Below are positions 33,379-41,910 of a DNA stretch of 64,000 bases, piece after piece. The DNA is from DATDAH01 sp963725155. GTDB lineage: Bacteria > Actinomycetota > Acidimicrobiia > Acidimicrobiales > DATDAH01. The stretch's first letter is position 1. Every line of letters starts with the position of its first letter. The notes below the pieces were generated by a model. The model was not told the origin of the DNA, did not search any database, and worked only from the letters and a program-made list of their open reading frames with translations. Both the position numbers and the translations under genes were made by a program. The stretch is taken from the NCBI GenBank assembly GCA_963725155.1, contig CAVRXU010000005.1:310001-374000 (forward strand), written 5' to 3'.

Positions 33379-34212
33379 GTGGCTGGTGCCCTGGTCCTCA
33401 TCGGGACGCCGATCGGCAACCTCGGCGACCTCTCGCCCCGGGCGGTCGAGGAGCTGGCCCGGGCCGACGTGGTGGCCTGTGAGGACAGCCGACGGACGGG
33501 GCGCCTCCTGCAGCACGCCGGCGTGCGGGCTCGGGCGCTGCTGGTGGTCAACGACCACAACGAGGCCCAGCGGGTGGGCGATGTCCTCAATCGCCTGGCT
33601 CGGGGGGAGCGGGTCGCCGTGGTCACCGATGCGGGCATGCCCGGGATCAGCGACCCCGGGGAGCGCCTGGTCCGGGCCGCGGCCCGGGACGGCCACACCA
33701 TCGAGGTCGTCCCCGGTCCCTCGGCCGCCATCGCCGCCCTGGTTGCCAGCGGACTGCCCACGGCTCGCTTCGTGTTCGAGGGGTTCTTGTCCCGCAAGGC
33801 GGGCTCCCGGCGGCAGCGCCTGGCCGAACTGATCGACGATGAGCGCACGTTGGTCTTCTACGAGGCACCCCACCGGTTGGCCGCCACCCTGACGGACCTG
33901 TGTGCGGTACTCGGGGCCTGGCGTCGGGTCGCGGTGGCTCGGGAGCTGACCAAGCTCCACGAGGAGATCTGGCGGGGCCACCTGAACGAGGCCGCGGCGT
34001 GGGCGGCGGAGACGCCGCCGCGGGGTGAGATCGCGCTGGTCGTGCAGGGCGCGCTGCCCCCTGGCCCGGCCGACGAGGCCGATGTCGAAGCGGCCGTGCG
34101 GGCCCGTCTCGCCGCCGGTGACTCCGCCCGGGACGCCGCCGCCACCGTGGCCGCCGATCTCGGTGTCCCGAAGCGCCAGGCCTACGCCGTGGCCAATCGC
34201 CTCCACGACTGA
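33379..34212 (+). CDS. rsmI: 16S rRNA (cytidine(1402)-2'-O)-methyltransferase
   Basis: SAM-dependent enzyme methylating the ribose of C1402 in 16S rRNA. The 277-aa tetrapyrrole-methylase-fold protein has LIGTPIGNLGDLS, ADVVACEDSRRT, VVTDAGMPGISDPG, VPGPSAAIAAL and FEGFLSRK. GTG 33379 is 4 nt after the DUF192 stop. It is followed by a palindromic element, so the ychF-DUF192-rsmI transcript probably ends there. Confidence 0.93.
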   Translation: MAGALVLIGTPIGNLGDLSPRAVEELARADVVACEDSRRTGRLLQHAGVRARALLVVNDHNEAQRVGDVLNRLARGERVAVVTDAGMPGISDPGERLVRAAARDGHTIEVVPGPSAAIAALVASGLPTARFVFEGFLSRKAGSRRQRLAELIDDERTLVFYEAPHRLAATLTDLCAVLGAWRRVAVARELTKLHEEIWRGHLNEAAAWAAETPPRGEIALVVQGALPPGPADEADVEAAVRARLAAGDSARDAAATVAADLGVPKRQAYAVANRLHD

Positions 34213-34219
34213 CACGACG

Positions 34220-34268
34220 GTTCTCGCCCCTGATCTCACGGCCACGACGACGAGACAAGGGCCAGAAC
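34220..34268. repeat. 49-bp palindromic intergenic element, copy 5
   Basis: Starts GTTCTCG and ends CCAGAAC. Its core (CTGATCTC ... GACGACGAGA) closely matches copy 3. It lies 7 nt after the rsmI stop and before rmuC, both on the plus strand. Confidence 0.65.
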
Positions 34269-34315
34269 GGTGGGGGTCCCCGGTTCGTGTCACACCCCTT
34301 GGGCAGCATGGGGGC

Positions 34316-35455
34316 ATGGTCATCGTCATCCTCTGTGCCCTCATCGTCGGCGGACTCGTCGCCTTCGCCGTCCTCCGCTTCCTGCCCGACTACCTGCGCC
34401 GTCACCTGGCCGGGGAACGGGAGGCCACCGTCCAGGCTGCGGTCGAGACCGTCGTCCGCATCGCCGGCGATCGGTTGGACCAGCACGCCAAGAGCGGGAC
34501 GGCCGAGCTGGACCTGCGCACGCAGGACATCAGCCGCCAGCTGAGCCAGGTGACCGATCTGGTCGCCACCCTGCAGAAGGACCGCGCCAATCAGCACGGC
34601 GAGTTGCTCAGTGGGCTCGACGCGGCCCGCCAGGCCAGTAGCGAACTGGCCGGGTTGACCGGGCAGCTGCGCCAGGCCCTGGCCAGCCCCAAGACCCGGG
34701 GCGCCTGGGGCGAGCGCATGGCGGAGGACGTGCTGCGCCGGGCCGGGCTGGCCGAGGGTCTGAACTACCGCAAGCAGACCGCGGTTGCCGGTGGGCCCAC
34801 CATTCCTGACTTCACCTTCTTGCTGCCCCGGGGCCACGTGGTGCACATGGACGTGAAGTTCCCGATCGACAACTACCTGCGCCACCTCGACGCCGACTCC
34901 GACGTCGAGCGGGACCGGACGGCCAAGCAGTTCACCCGGGACGTGCGGGCGAGGGTGAAGGAGCTCACCAGCCGTGGCTACGTCGACCCCGAACACACCG
35001 TGGAGTTCCTGCTGCTCTTCATCCCCAACGAGAGCGTCTACTCCTTCATCCACGAGCAGGACCCCGAGCTGGTGGACCATGCCATGGCCCAGAAGGTGGT
35101 GCTCTGCTCGCCCTTCAGCCTCTTCTCGATGCTCGCCATCATCCGCAAGGCGATGGACAACTTCCTGGTGGAGGAGACCTCGGCCGAGATCATCAAGTGC
35201 CTGGGCGGCCTCGACGATCAGTGGTCGCGTCTGAGCGAGGCCATCGAGAAGGTCGGCCGTGGCCTCAAGACCACCCAGGGGGCCTACGACGACCTCGAGG
35301 GCACGCGTCGGCGGGCCTTCGAGAAGAAGTTGACCGAGATCCAGGAGCTGCGCACGGAGCGCCGGCTGCCCGCCACCGTCGGCCTCCCGGACGGGGTCGG
35401 GCCCGTCCTCGACCTGCCCGGCATCACCGACCTGTCAGGCCGGCGGGCCGGCTAA
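34316..35455 (+). CDS. rmuC: DNA recombination protein RmuC
   Basis: RmuC limits certain DNA rearrangements and has a PD-(D/E)XK nuclease-like core. The 379-aa protein has an N-terminal membrane anchor (MVIVILCALIVGGLVAFAVL), a coiled coil (about residues 30-110), then KTRGAWGERMAEDVLRRAGL and the core TIPDFTFLLPRG and MDVKFPIDNYLRHL, where Asp and Lys fit the nuclease site. ATG 34316 gives the usual anchor at the start. Confidence 0.9.
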   Translation: MVIVILCALIVGGLVAFAVLRFLPDYLRRHLAGEREATVQAAVETVVRIAGDRLDQHAKSGTAELDLRTQDISRQLSQVTDLVATLQKDRANQHGELLSGLDAARQASSELAGLTGQLRQALASPKTRGAWGERMAEDVLRRAGLAEGLNYRKQTAVAGGPTIPDFTFLLPRGHVVHMDVKFPIDNYLRHLDADSDVERDRTAKQFTRDVRARVKELTSRGYVDPEHTVEFLLLFIPNESVYSFIHEQDPELVDHAMAQKVVLCSPFSLFSMLAIIRKAMDNFLVEETSAEIIKCLGGLDDQWSRLSEAIEKVGRGLKTTQGAYDDLEGTRRRAFEKKLTEIQELRTERRLPATVGLPDGVGPVLDLPGITDLSGRRAG

Positions 35456-35484
35456 CCCCCCGGAGAGGGGTTGGCCCCCGTCGG

Positions 35485-35490
35485 TAGCCT
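35485..35490 (+). promoter_or_regulatory. -10 box of leaderless metG
   Basis: TAGCCT lies 6 nt before GTG 35497. Confidence 0.5.
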
Positions 35491-35496
35491 CGCCGT

Positions 35497-37003
35497 GTGG
35501 GCCGCTACTACGTCACGACGCCGATCTACTACGTCAACGACGCGCCCCACATCGGCCACGCCTACACGACGGTCACCGCCGACGGCCTGGCCCGGTGGCA
35601 CCGGTTGCTCGGCGAGGAGGTCTTCTTCCTCACCGGGACCGACGAGCACGGCCTGAAGGTCGCCCGGGCCGCCGAGGAGCACGGCCTCACCCCGCAGGAG
35701 CACGCCGACCGCACCAGCGAGCGGTTCCGCGAGACCTGGGCCCTGCTCGAACATCAGCCACGACGACTTCATCCGCACCACCGAGCCCCGTCACCACCGA
35801 TCGGTGCAGGAGCTGCTGACGGCGGCCAAGGACAACGGCCACATCTACAAGGACACCTACGAGGGCCTCTACTGCGTGGCCTGCGAGGCCTATTACACCG
35901 AGGACGACCTGGTGGACGGGAACTGTCCGATCCACGGCCGCCCGGTCGAGTTCCTGAGCGAGGAGAACTGGTTCTTCGCGCTCTCCGCCTTCGAGCGGCC
36001 CCTGCTGGACTGGTACGAGGCGAACCCGGGCGCAGTGCAGCCCGACGGCAAGCGCAACGAGGCCCTCGGCCTCATCCGCCAGGGCCTGCGGGACATCTCG
36101 ATCAGCCGCTCGTCGATCGACTGGGGCGTCGCCGTCCCCTGGGACCCCGACCACGTCTTCTACGTCTGGTACGACGCCCTCATCAACTACGCCACCGCGA
36201 TCGGCTACGGAAGCGACCCGGCCCGGTTCGCCGACTGGTGGCCCGAGGTCCACCACGTCATCGGCAAGGACATCCTCCGCTTCCATTGCGTCTACTGGCC
36301 CGCCCTGCTCCTGGCCGCCGGCCTCGCCCCGCCGAAGCGCATCAGCGTCCACGGCTTCCTGCTCGTCGGGGGCGAGAAGATGTCCAAGACCAGCCTGAAC
36401 CAGATCGCCCCCGCGGACCTGGTCGAGGAGTTCGGTGTCGACGGCTACCGCTACCACTTCCTGGGTGCCACCCCGTTCGGTCCCGACGGCGACTTCAGCT
36501 ACGAGGGCATGGTCGAGCGCTACAACAGTGACCTGGCCAACAACCTGGGCAACCTCCAGTCCCGCGTGGCCACGGTGGTGGGCAAGAAATGTGGCGGCGT
36601 GGGTCCTGCGCCGCGCCCGGACAGCCCGTTGGCCGCGGTGGCGACCGACGCGTACGCAGACACCGCCGAGGCCTGGGCCCGGGTGCAGCCCTCGCTCGCC
36701 CTCGAGGCCACGTGGCGCCTCATCCGGGAGACCAACGCCTACCTCGAGGTCAACGAGCCGTGGAAGGCCGACCCTGGCCCGGAGGTCGACGCCGTGCTCG
36801 GTGACGCCCTCGAGGCCCTCCGCATCGTGACGATCCTGGCCTCGCCCGCGGTGCCCGACACCTGCGCGGAGATCTGGCGCCGGTTCGGCCTCGAGGGTCG
36901 GCCCGAAGACCAGCGCCTGCCGGAGGCCGCGGCCTGGGGCGGCTACCCCGGCGGCCTCGCGGTCGAGAAGGGGGCGCCCCTCTTCCCCCGCCTGGCGGGC
37001 TGA
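35497..37003 (+). CDS. metG: Methionyl-tRNA synthetase, interrupted by a frameshift
   Basis: Class I synthetase charging tRNA-Met. The N-terminal part (TTPIYYVNDAPHIGHAYTT, with HIGH) is in one frame to about 35750. From there the protein goes on in another frame (ISHDDFIRTTEPRH ... GEKMSKTSLN, the KMSKS loop) to 37003. One extra A in CTCGAACATC (about 35748-35752) explains the break; without it the text reads LLDISHDDF as in homologues. The single zinc-knuckle type is seen (CVACEAYY ... CPIHGRP). An active metG is needed for life, so an assembly error is the best explanation unless a second copy exists. It leads the metG-tatD-rpf-rsmA-ispE block. Confidence 0.9.
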
Positions 37004-37008
37004 ACGGG

Positions 37009-37773
37009 GTGCGCTGGACCGACGATCACTGTCACCTCGGCCATCTCGACCTGACCGACGACGCCGGCGTGGTCGCCGCGCTCGCCGCCGCCGCCGAACA
37101 AGGAGTGACTCGGGTCGTCGACGTGGGTACCGACGTGGCCGACTCGACAGCAGCCGCCGACCGTGCCGCGGCCCACTCTGCGATCTGGGCGACGGCCGGT
37201 GTCCATCCCCATGAGGCCCGGCACGGCCTCGCCGGCCTGGAGCCGTTGCTGGCGCGTGCCGAAGTGCGGGCCGTGGGGGAGTGCGGGCTGGACTACCACT
37301 ACGACCACTCGCCCCGCGAGCTGCAGCGAGAGGTCTTCGCCGCGCAGGTCGCCCTGGCGCATGCCTACGCCCGGGCGCTGGTCATCCACACCCGCGAGGC
37401 CTGGGACGACACGTTCGCCGTGCTCGACGAGGAAGGCGTGCCCGAGCGCACTGTGTTCCACTGCTTCACCGGCGGCGCCCCCGAGGCCGAGCGGGCCCTG
37501 GCCATGGGCGCCCACCTGTCCTTCAGCGGGATCGTGACGTTCCCCTCGGCCGACGACGTCCGGGAGGCGGCCCGGCTCTGCCCCGACGACCGGCTCCTGG
37601 TCGAGACCGATGCCCCGTTCCTGACGCCGGTACCCCATCGGGGCAGGCCCAATCACCCGAGCCTCGTGCCCCTCGTCGGTGCCCGGGTGGCCGAGGTCCG
37701 CGGTCAGGTGCCGGATGTCGTCGCCGAGCACAGCTGGGCCAACGCCACGCGGGTCTACGACCTGCCGGACTGA
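37009..37773 (+). CDS. tatD: TatD-family metal-dependent DNase/hydrolase
   Basis: A 254-aa TIM-barrel amidohydrolase-type protein. Metal ligands are in DDHCHL, GVHPHEA, GECGLDY (Glu), VIHTREAW, FHCFTG and ETDAPFL. TatD proteins have 3'-5' exonuclease or D-tyrosyl-tRNA-related activities; which applies here is open. GTG 37009 is 5 nt after metG, in the conserved actinobacterial order metG-tatD-rpf-rsmA-ispE. Confidence 0.93.
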   Translation: MRWTDDHCHLGHLDLTDDAGVVAALAAAAEQGVTRVVDVGTDVADSTAAADRAAAHSAIWATAGVHPHEARHGLAGLEPLLARAEVRAVGECGLDYHYDHSPRELQREVFAAQVALAHAYARALVIHTREAWDDTFAVLDEEGVPERTVFHCFTGGAPEAERALAMGAHLSFSGIVTFPSADDVREAARLCPDDRLLVETDAPFLTPVPHRGRPNHPSLVPLVGARVAEVRGQVPDVVAEHSWANATRVYDLPD

Positions 37774-37818
37774 GGGCGACGGCGGCGGCCGGGTGGCCGC
37801 TTTACGTTGCAGTTGTGT

Positions 37819-37824
37819 TACGTT
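37819..37824 (+). promoter_or_regulatory. Probable -10 box of the rpf-like gene
   Basis: TACGTT, preceded by a second TTACGTT at 37802, gives a leader of about 30 nt with GGGAAGA before the TTG start. The 88-nt gap is too short for the c-di-AMP riboswitch found ahead of some rpf genes. Confidence 0.35.
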
Positions 37825-37861
37825 CAGGCCCATCCCGGTCGGAACCTCGTAGGGAAGATCG

Positions 37862-38599
37862 TTGTCCTCACATCCTCCGTTCCGCCTGCGTCTGACGCTG
37901 GCGTCGCTGACCCTGGCCCTCGCCGGCACGACGGTCGGTGCCGCCGTGCTCCTCGGCACCGACCAGGACGCGCCGACCACGGTCAACGCCTCGGCGCTCG
38001 CACCGACGGGCCCGCCTCTGGTGGTCGGCGGGATCGACAACAACCCCACGGCGGCCGAGACCGCCGGTAGCGGGATGCGGACGGGGGTCCTCGACAAGGA
38101 CGCCGCCATCCGGGAGGAGCGCCAGAACCGAGCCGATGGTCGGGCCCTCCGCGCCCTCGCGGCACAGCAGGCGGACATCCTCGCGTTCGCCGACGCTGTC
38201 GCCGATGCCCAGGCCGCCGCCGACACGGCCCCGCCGCTCGACCTGTCCCCGCTGGTCGTGGTCCCGGCGCCCACCCGTGGTGGCGGCGGAGGTGGTGGTG
38301 GTGGTGGTGGCAACCCCGTGCCGAACCACGACGACGACCCTCTCTACGTGAAGCTGGACAACATCGCCACCTGCGAGTCCGGCCAGAACCCCCGGGCCTA
38401 CAACCCTGACGGCCCGTGGTACGGCGCCTTCCAGTTCCGCTTCGACACCTGGCAGAGCTACGGCGGCGGCGGTCGCCGCGGCCAGGACATCTTCAACTAC
38501 TCCTACCGGGAGCAGCGGGAGGTGGCGGCCAACCTGGCCCGGGCCCGCGGCTTCGCCGGATCGTGGCCGACGTGCGCGGCGCGGTACGGCTACACCTGA
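37862..38599 (+). CDS. Resuscitation-promoting factor-like transglycosylase
   Basis: A 245-aa secreted or membrane-anchored protein with a signal-like segment (about residues 10-30), a helical region, a run of 11 Gly (about residue 140) and a C-terminal Rpf domain (LDNIATCESGQNPRAYN ... YGAFQFRFDTWQSYGG). The catalytic Glu is in CESG and the domain's Cys pair is there (ATCES, PTCAARYG). The RpfB-type DUF348 and G5 domains are missing, but the place between tatD and rsmA is that of rpfB in mycobacteria. The TTG start at 37862 has GGGAAGA upstream. Confidence 0.85.
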   Translation: MSSHPPFRLRLTLASLTLALAGTTVGAAVLLGTDQDAPTTVNASALAPTGPPLVVGGIDNNPTAAETAGSGMRTGVLDKDAAIREERQNRADGRALRALAAQQADILAFADAVADAQAAADTAPPLDLSPLVVVPAPTRGGGGGGGGGGGNPVPNHDDDPLYVKLDNIATCESGQNPRAYNPDGPWYGAFQFRFDTWQSYGGGGRRGQDIFNYSYREQREVAANLARARGFAGSWPTCAARYGYT

Positions 38600-38603
38600 G
38601 TCC

Positions 38604-39416
38604 CTGCTCACCCCGACCCAGGCCCGCGACCTCCTTCACCGTCATGGACTGACACCCAGCCGCGCCCTCGGGCAGAACTTCGTCGTGGACCCGAACACCG
38701 TCCGCCGCATCGCCCGGTTGGCGGGCGTCGGGCCCGGGGACCACGTGGTCGAGGTGGGTGCCGGGCTCGGGGCACTGACGCTCGGCTTGGTCGAGACGGG
38801 CGCCCACGTGACGACGATCGAGGCCGACCGTCACCTGATCCCAGCGCTCCAGGAGGTCTTGGGTGACGAGCCCGTGCGGCTCATCGCCGAGGACGTGCGG
38901 GCGGTGGACTGGGACGACGTGCTGGATGGGGCCGACGACTGGGCCTTGGTCGCCAACCTGCCCTACAACCTGGCGACGCCGATCGTCCTGGACGTGCTGG
39001 CCGACGTCCCGCGGGTGCGCCACCTGCTGGTCATGGTGCAACGGGAGGTCGGGGAGCGCCTGGCCGCCCCCGCCGGCTCCCGGACCTACGGCATCCCGTC
39101 GGTCCTGGTGGCCCTTCGGGCTCAGGCCCAGGTCGTGGGTCGCGTCTCTCCCGAGGTCTTCCTTCCGAGGCCCCGGGTCGAATCCGCCCTCGTGCGCATC
39201 GATCGCCTCGATCGACCCGCGACCGACGCCGATCCCGCTCTCCTCATCGAGCTGGTGCGTCAGGCGTTCGGCAAGCGGCGCAAGATGTTGCGCCGGTCAC
39301 TGGACGGTCGGGTCACGGAGGCGCAGTTCGCCACCGCCGGCGTCCCCTCCGACACCCGCCCCGAGCAGTTGGACGTCGCCGCCTGGGGTCGGCTGGCCGA
39401 GGCGGTGGGCTCGTGA
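38604..39416 (+). CDS. rsmA: 16S rRNA (adenine(1518)/(1519)-N6)-dimethyltransferase, non-standard start
   Basis: RsmA (KsgA) dimethylates two adenines near the 3' end of 16S rRNA. Motifs are the N-terminal LTPSRALGQNFVVD, SAM motif VVEVGAGLGALT, acidic motif EADRH and catalytic NLPYNLATPI. The first ATG/GTG/TTG in frame is GTG 38685, which would cut off the required ALGQNF region. The homology goes back to a CTG at 38604 (LLTPTQARDLLHRHGL), giving 270 aa, the normal length. So either CTG is used or an indel hides the start. It starts 4 nt after the rpf stop and overlaps ispE by 4 nt. Confidence 0.85.
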   Translation: MLTPTQARDLLHRHGLTPSRALGQNFVVDPNTVRRIARLAGVGPGDHVVEVGAGLGALTLGLVETGAHVTTIEADRHLIPALQEVLGDEPVRLIAEDVRAVDWDDVLDGADDWALVANLPYNLATPIVLDVLADVPRVRHLLVMVQREVGERLAAPAGSRTYGIPSVLVALRAQAQVVGRVSPEVFLPRPRVESALVRIDRLDRPATDADPALLIELVRQAFGKRRKMLRRSLDGRVTEAQFATAGVPSDTRPEQLDVAAWGRLAEAVGS

Positions 39417-40165
39417 CCGATGGCGTTCCTGTCGTCCTGTCGGCCCCGGCGAAGCTGACCCTCTCACTGCGGGTGGTCGGCGTGAGGGAGGACGGCCTCC
39501 ACCGAATCGACGCCGAGATGGTGACCGTCGACCTGGCTGACACCCTGCGCGTAGGCGACGGCGACGGCGTGACCTTCGTCGGTCCTCACGCCGAGGGCCT
39601 CGAGCCCGGCGAGGACCTCGTCACCCGGGCACTGGCGCTGGTCGGGGTCGCTGCCCGCGTGGAAGTCGACAAGCACATTCCCCGCGGCGCCGGGCTCGGT
39701 GGAGGCTCTGCCGACGCGGCGGCCATCCTGCGGTGGGTCGGGTTCGACGACGTCGACGCCGCGGCCCGCCTCGGTGCCGACGTCCCGTTCTGTGTCCTCG
39801 GCGGACGGGCTCGGGTCACCGGCGTCGGCGAGGTGCTGGAGCCATTGCCCTACGAGAACCGTACGTTCACGCTGCTGACGCCGCCCCGTCACTGCGCGAC
39901 GGCCGCGGTCTACGAGGCGTGGGACGATCTGGATGGGCCCACGGGGCCGAACGGCAACGACCTGGAACCGGCGGCACTGGCCGTCCTGCCGGAGCTGGCG
40001 CGATGGCGCGACGAACTCGAAGAAGCTGCCGGTGCCGTGCCGATGCTCGCGGGGAGTGGTTCGACGTGGTTCGTCGAAGGGTCCTTTCCGGGGGAGGGTC
40101 GGCGTGTCGTGCACACACTGGGCCCCCCGCTCCGCTCGGGCCGTCGGCCCACCGGAGAGAGCTGA
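39413..40165 (+). CDS. ispE: 4-diphosphocytidyl-2-C-methyl-D-erythritol kinase
   Basis: GHMP kinase of the MEP isoprenoid pathway. The 250-aa protein, a little short for the family, has the motif APAKLTLSLRVVGVREDGLH, the ATP loop PRGAGLGGGSADAAA and the third motif MLAGSGSTWF. GTG 39413 overlaps the rsmA stop (GTGA). It ends the metG-tatD-rpf-rsmA-ispE block and is convergent with the bS22 gene, 13 nt away. Confidence 0.93.
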   Translation: MTDGVPVVLSAPAKLTLSLRVVGVREDGLHRIDAEMVTVDLADTLRVGDGDGVTFVGPHAEGLEPGEDLVTRALALVGVAARVEVDKHIPRGAGLGGGSADAAAILRWVGFDDVDAAARLGADVPFCVLGGRARVTGVGEVLEPLPYENRTFTLLTPPRHCATAAVYEAWDDLDGPTGPNGNDLEPAALAVLPELARWRDELEEAAGAVPMLAGSGSTWFVEGSFPGEGRRVVHTLGPPLRSGRRPTGES

Positions 40166-40178
40166 AGCGAGCCTGGAG

Positions 40179-40277
40179 CTACTTGCCTGCCCGGCGCTGC
40201 CAGCGGGTGCGCTTCAGCATCTTCTTGTGCTTCTTCTTGCGCATGCGCTTGCGGCGCTTCTTGATCAGCGATCCCAT
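40179..40277 (-). CDS. Mini-ribosomal protein bS22 (AURKAIP1/COX24 domain)
   Basis: A 32-residue basic protein, MGSLIKKRRKRMRKKKHKK at the start and then LKRTRWQRRAGK, which matches mycobacterial bS22 as I recall it (GSVIKKRRKRMSKKKHRK). It is a small-subunit protein of actinobacteria and is too short for most gene callers. A TAGCCT -10 box on the minus strand lies at 40293-40288, giving a leader of a few bases. Confidence 0.85.
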   Translation of the reverse strand: MGSLIKKRRKRMRKKKHKKMLKRTRWQRRAGK

Positions 40278-40287
40278 GTCGGCGCCG

Positions 40288-40293
40288 AGGCTA
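40288..40293 (-). promoter_or_regulatory. -10 box of bS22 gene
   Basis: Minus strand TAGCCT, 10 nt before ATG 40277. Confidence 0.45.
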
Positions 40294-40317
40294 CCGGCCG
40301 GTGACGGACTCGGGGTC

Positions 40318-40333
40318 GGTGACGACCGTCACC
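40318..40333. repeat. Short palindrome upstream of bS22
   Basis: GGTGACG and CGTCACC, 7-bp perfect arms with a 2-nt spacer, and a third GGTGACG nearby at 40300. It could be an operator for the bS22 promoter or a weak terminator for mmsA. Confidence 0.3.
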
Positions 40334-40396
40334 CGCGCTGGTCGCGGTTGTGCGTCGCTACCAGGGCCACGGCGACGGGACCTCTGGGTCAGCGGG

Positions 40397-41893
40397 TCAG
40401 CGGGTCTGGGGGAACCCCAGGTCGACGCCCCGGTCGTGGGGGTCGGGCCAACGCACCGTGACGGCTTTGGCCCGGGTGTAGAAGCGGACGCCCTCCTGGC
40501 CATGGACGTGGGTGTCACCGAAGAGCGACGCCTTCCAGCCCCCGAAGGAGAAGTAGGCCATGGGCACGGGGATGGGGACGTTGATCCCAACCATGCCGAC
40601 CTGCACGTCCCGGTGGTACGTGCGGGCCGCGCCCCCGTCGTTGGTGAAGATGGCCGTCCCGTTGCCGTACTCGGAGGCGTTGACCAGGTCGAGGGCCTCG
40701 TCGAAGGTGTCGACCCGTAGGACGCTGAGCACGGGGCCGAAGATCTCGTCGAGGTAGATCTTCATCTCGGGGGTCACCCGGTCGAACAGGCACGGACCCA
40801 GCCAGAAGCCGTTCTCGGCCCCTTCGACGGCCAGGTCCCGGCCGTCCACGACCAGCTCCGCGCCCTCGGTGACGCCGAGGTCGACGTAGGAACGGACCCG
40901 ATCGCGATGGGCTTCGGTCACCAGCGGGCCCATGTCGACGCCGTCCTCGGTCCCCTGGCCGATGTGCAACAGGTCGATGCGCTCGGTGATGGCCGGGATG
41001 AGGCGATCGCCCACATCACCGACGGCGACCACAGCGGAGATGGCCATGCAGCGCTCGCCCGCCGAGCCGTAGCCGGCACTCACCGCGGCGTCGGCCGCCT
41101 GGCCGATGTCGGCGTCGGGGAGGACGACCATGTGGTTCTTGGCCCCGCCCAGGGCCTGGACCCGCTTCCCGGCCCGCGTCCCGGTCTCGTAGACGTGGCG
41201 GGCGATCGGTGTGGAGCCGACGAAGCTGACGGCCTCGATGTCGGGGTGCTCGAGCAGGCGGTTGACGGCGACGGCGTCACCGTGGACGACGTTGAGCACG
41301 CCCGGCGGGAGGCCGGCTTCGGTGAAGAGCTCGGCCAGGCGGACGTTGGCCGCCGGGTCCTTCTCCGAGGGCTTGAGGACGAAGGTGTTGCCGCAGGCGA
41401 TGGCCAGCGGGAACATCCAGAGGGGAACCATCGCCGGGAAGTTGAACGGGGTGATGCCGGCCACGACGCCGAGCGGTTGGCGCACCGAGAAGGCGTCGAT
41501 GCCCGTGGACACGTCCTCGGAGCGTTCCCCTTTGAGCAGGTGGGGCAGGCCGCAGGCGAACTCGATGACGTCGAGGCCCCGGGCCACCTCGCCCCTGGCA
41601 TCGGCCAGGACCTTGCCGTGTTGGCTGGTGATGAGGGCCGCCAGCTCGTCGGTGTGGCGGTCGACGAGATCCCGGAACCGGAACAGGATGCGGTTGCGCT
41701 GGGAGAGCGAGGTGTCCCGCCAGCCGGGGAAGGCGGCTTTGGCCGAGGCGACCGCAGCGTCGACGTCAGCCTCGCTGGCGATCGGCAGGGTGCCGGTCTG
41801 GGCACCGAGGGCAGGGTCGTAAAGCGCATCCAGCCGCTCGGGTGAACCCTCCGTCGCCTTACCGTCGATCCAGTGGTGCAGTGCCGTCGTCAT
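40397..41893 (-). CDS. mmsA: CoA-acylating methylmalonate-semialdehyde dehydrogenase
   Basis: Oxidises (methyl)malonate semialdehyde to propionyl- or acetyl-CoA in valine, thymine or inositol breakdown. The 498-aa protein has ITPFNFPAMVPLWMFP, FVGSTPIARHVYE, GAKNHMVV (in place of the ELGG of hydrolytic ALDHs, typical of MMSDH) and the catalytic Cys in SAGERCMAIS. In a genome rich in pyrimidine salvage, a role in thymine or uracil breakdown is possible but not shown. ATG 41893 has a GAGAAT -10-like box 6 nt upstream on the minus strand. Confidence 0.92.
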   Translation of the reverse strand: MTTALHHWIDGKATEGSPERLDALYDPALGAQTGTLPIASEADVDAAVASAKAAFPGWRDTSLSQRNRILFRFRDLVDRHTDELAALITSQHGKVLADARGEVARGLDVIEFACGLPHLLKGERSEDVSTGIDAFSVRQPLGVVAGITPFNFPAMVPLWMFPLAIACGNTFVLKPSEKDPAANVRLAELFTEAGLPPGVLNVVHGDAVAVNRLLEHPDIEAVSFVGSTPIARHVYETGTRAGKRVQALGGAKNHMVVLPDADIGQAADAAVSAGYGSAGERCMAISAVVAVGDVGDRLIPAITERIDLLHIGQGTEDGVDMGPLVTEAHRDRVRSYVDLGVTEGAELVVDGRDLAVEGAENGFWLGPCLFDRVTPEMKIYLDEIFGPVLSVLRVDTFDEALDLVNASEYGNGTAIFTNDGGAARTYHRDVQVGMVGINVPIPVPMAYFSFGGWKASLFGDTHVHGQEGVRFYTRAKAVTVRWPDPHDRGVDLGFPQTR

Positions 41894-41898
41894 GACAG

Positions 41899-41905
41899 GA
41901 TTCTC
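41899..41905. promoter_or_regulatory. Fully overlapping divergent -10 boxes, mmsA / DoxX-like gene
   Basis: The plus strand reads GATTCT (41899-41904), 6 nt before ATG 41911. The minus strand reads GAGAAT (41905-41900), 6 nt before mmsA ATG 41893. The start codons are only 17 nt apart. Confidence 0.4.
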
Positions 41906-41910
41906 TCAGC

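Noticed and set aside
37774..37861. Possible c-di-AMP (ydaO-type) riboswitch upstream of the rpf-like gene.
   Set aside because: The gap is only 88 nt, too short for that riboswitch, and none of its conserved parts are seen.
38280..38312. Run of GGT/GGC/GGA repeats, as a possible simple-sequence phase switch.
   Set aside because: It encodes a Gly linker before the Rpf domain and repeats in triplets, so changes would not shift the frame.
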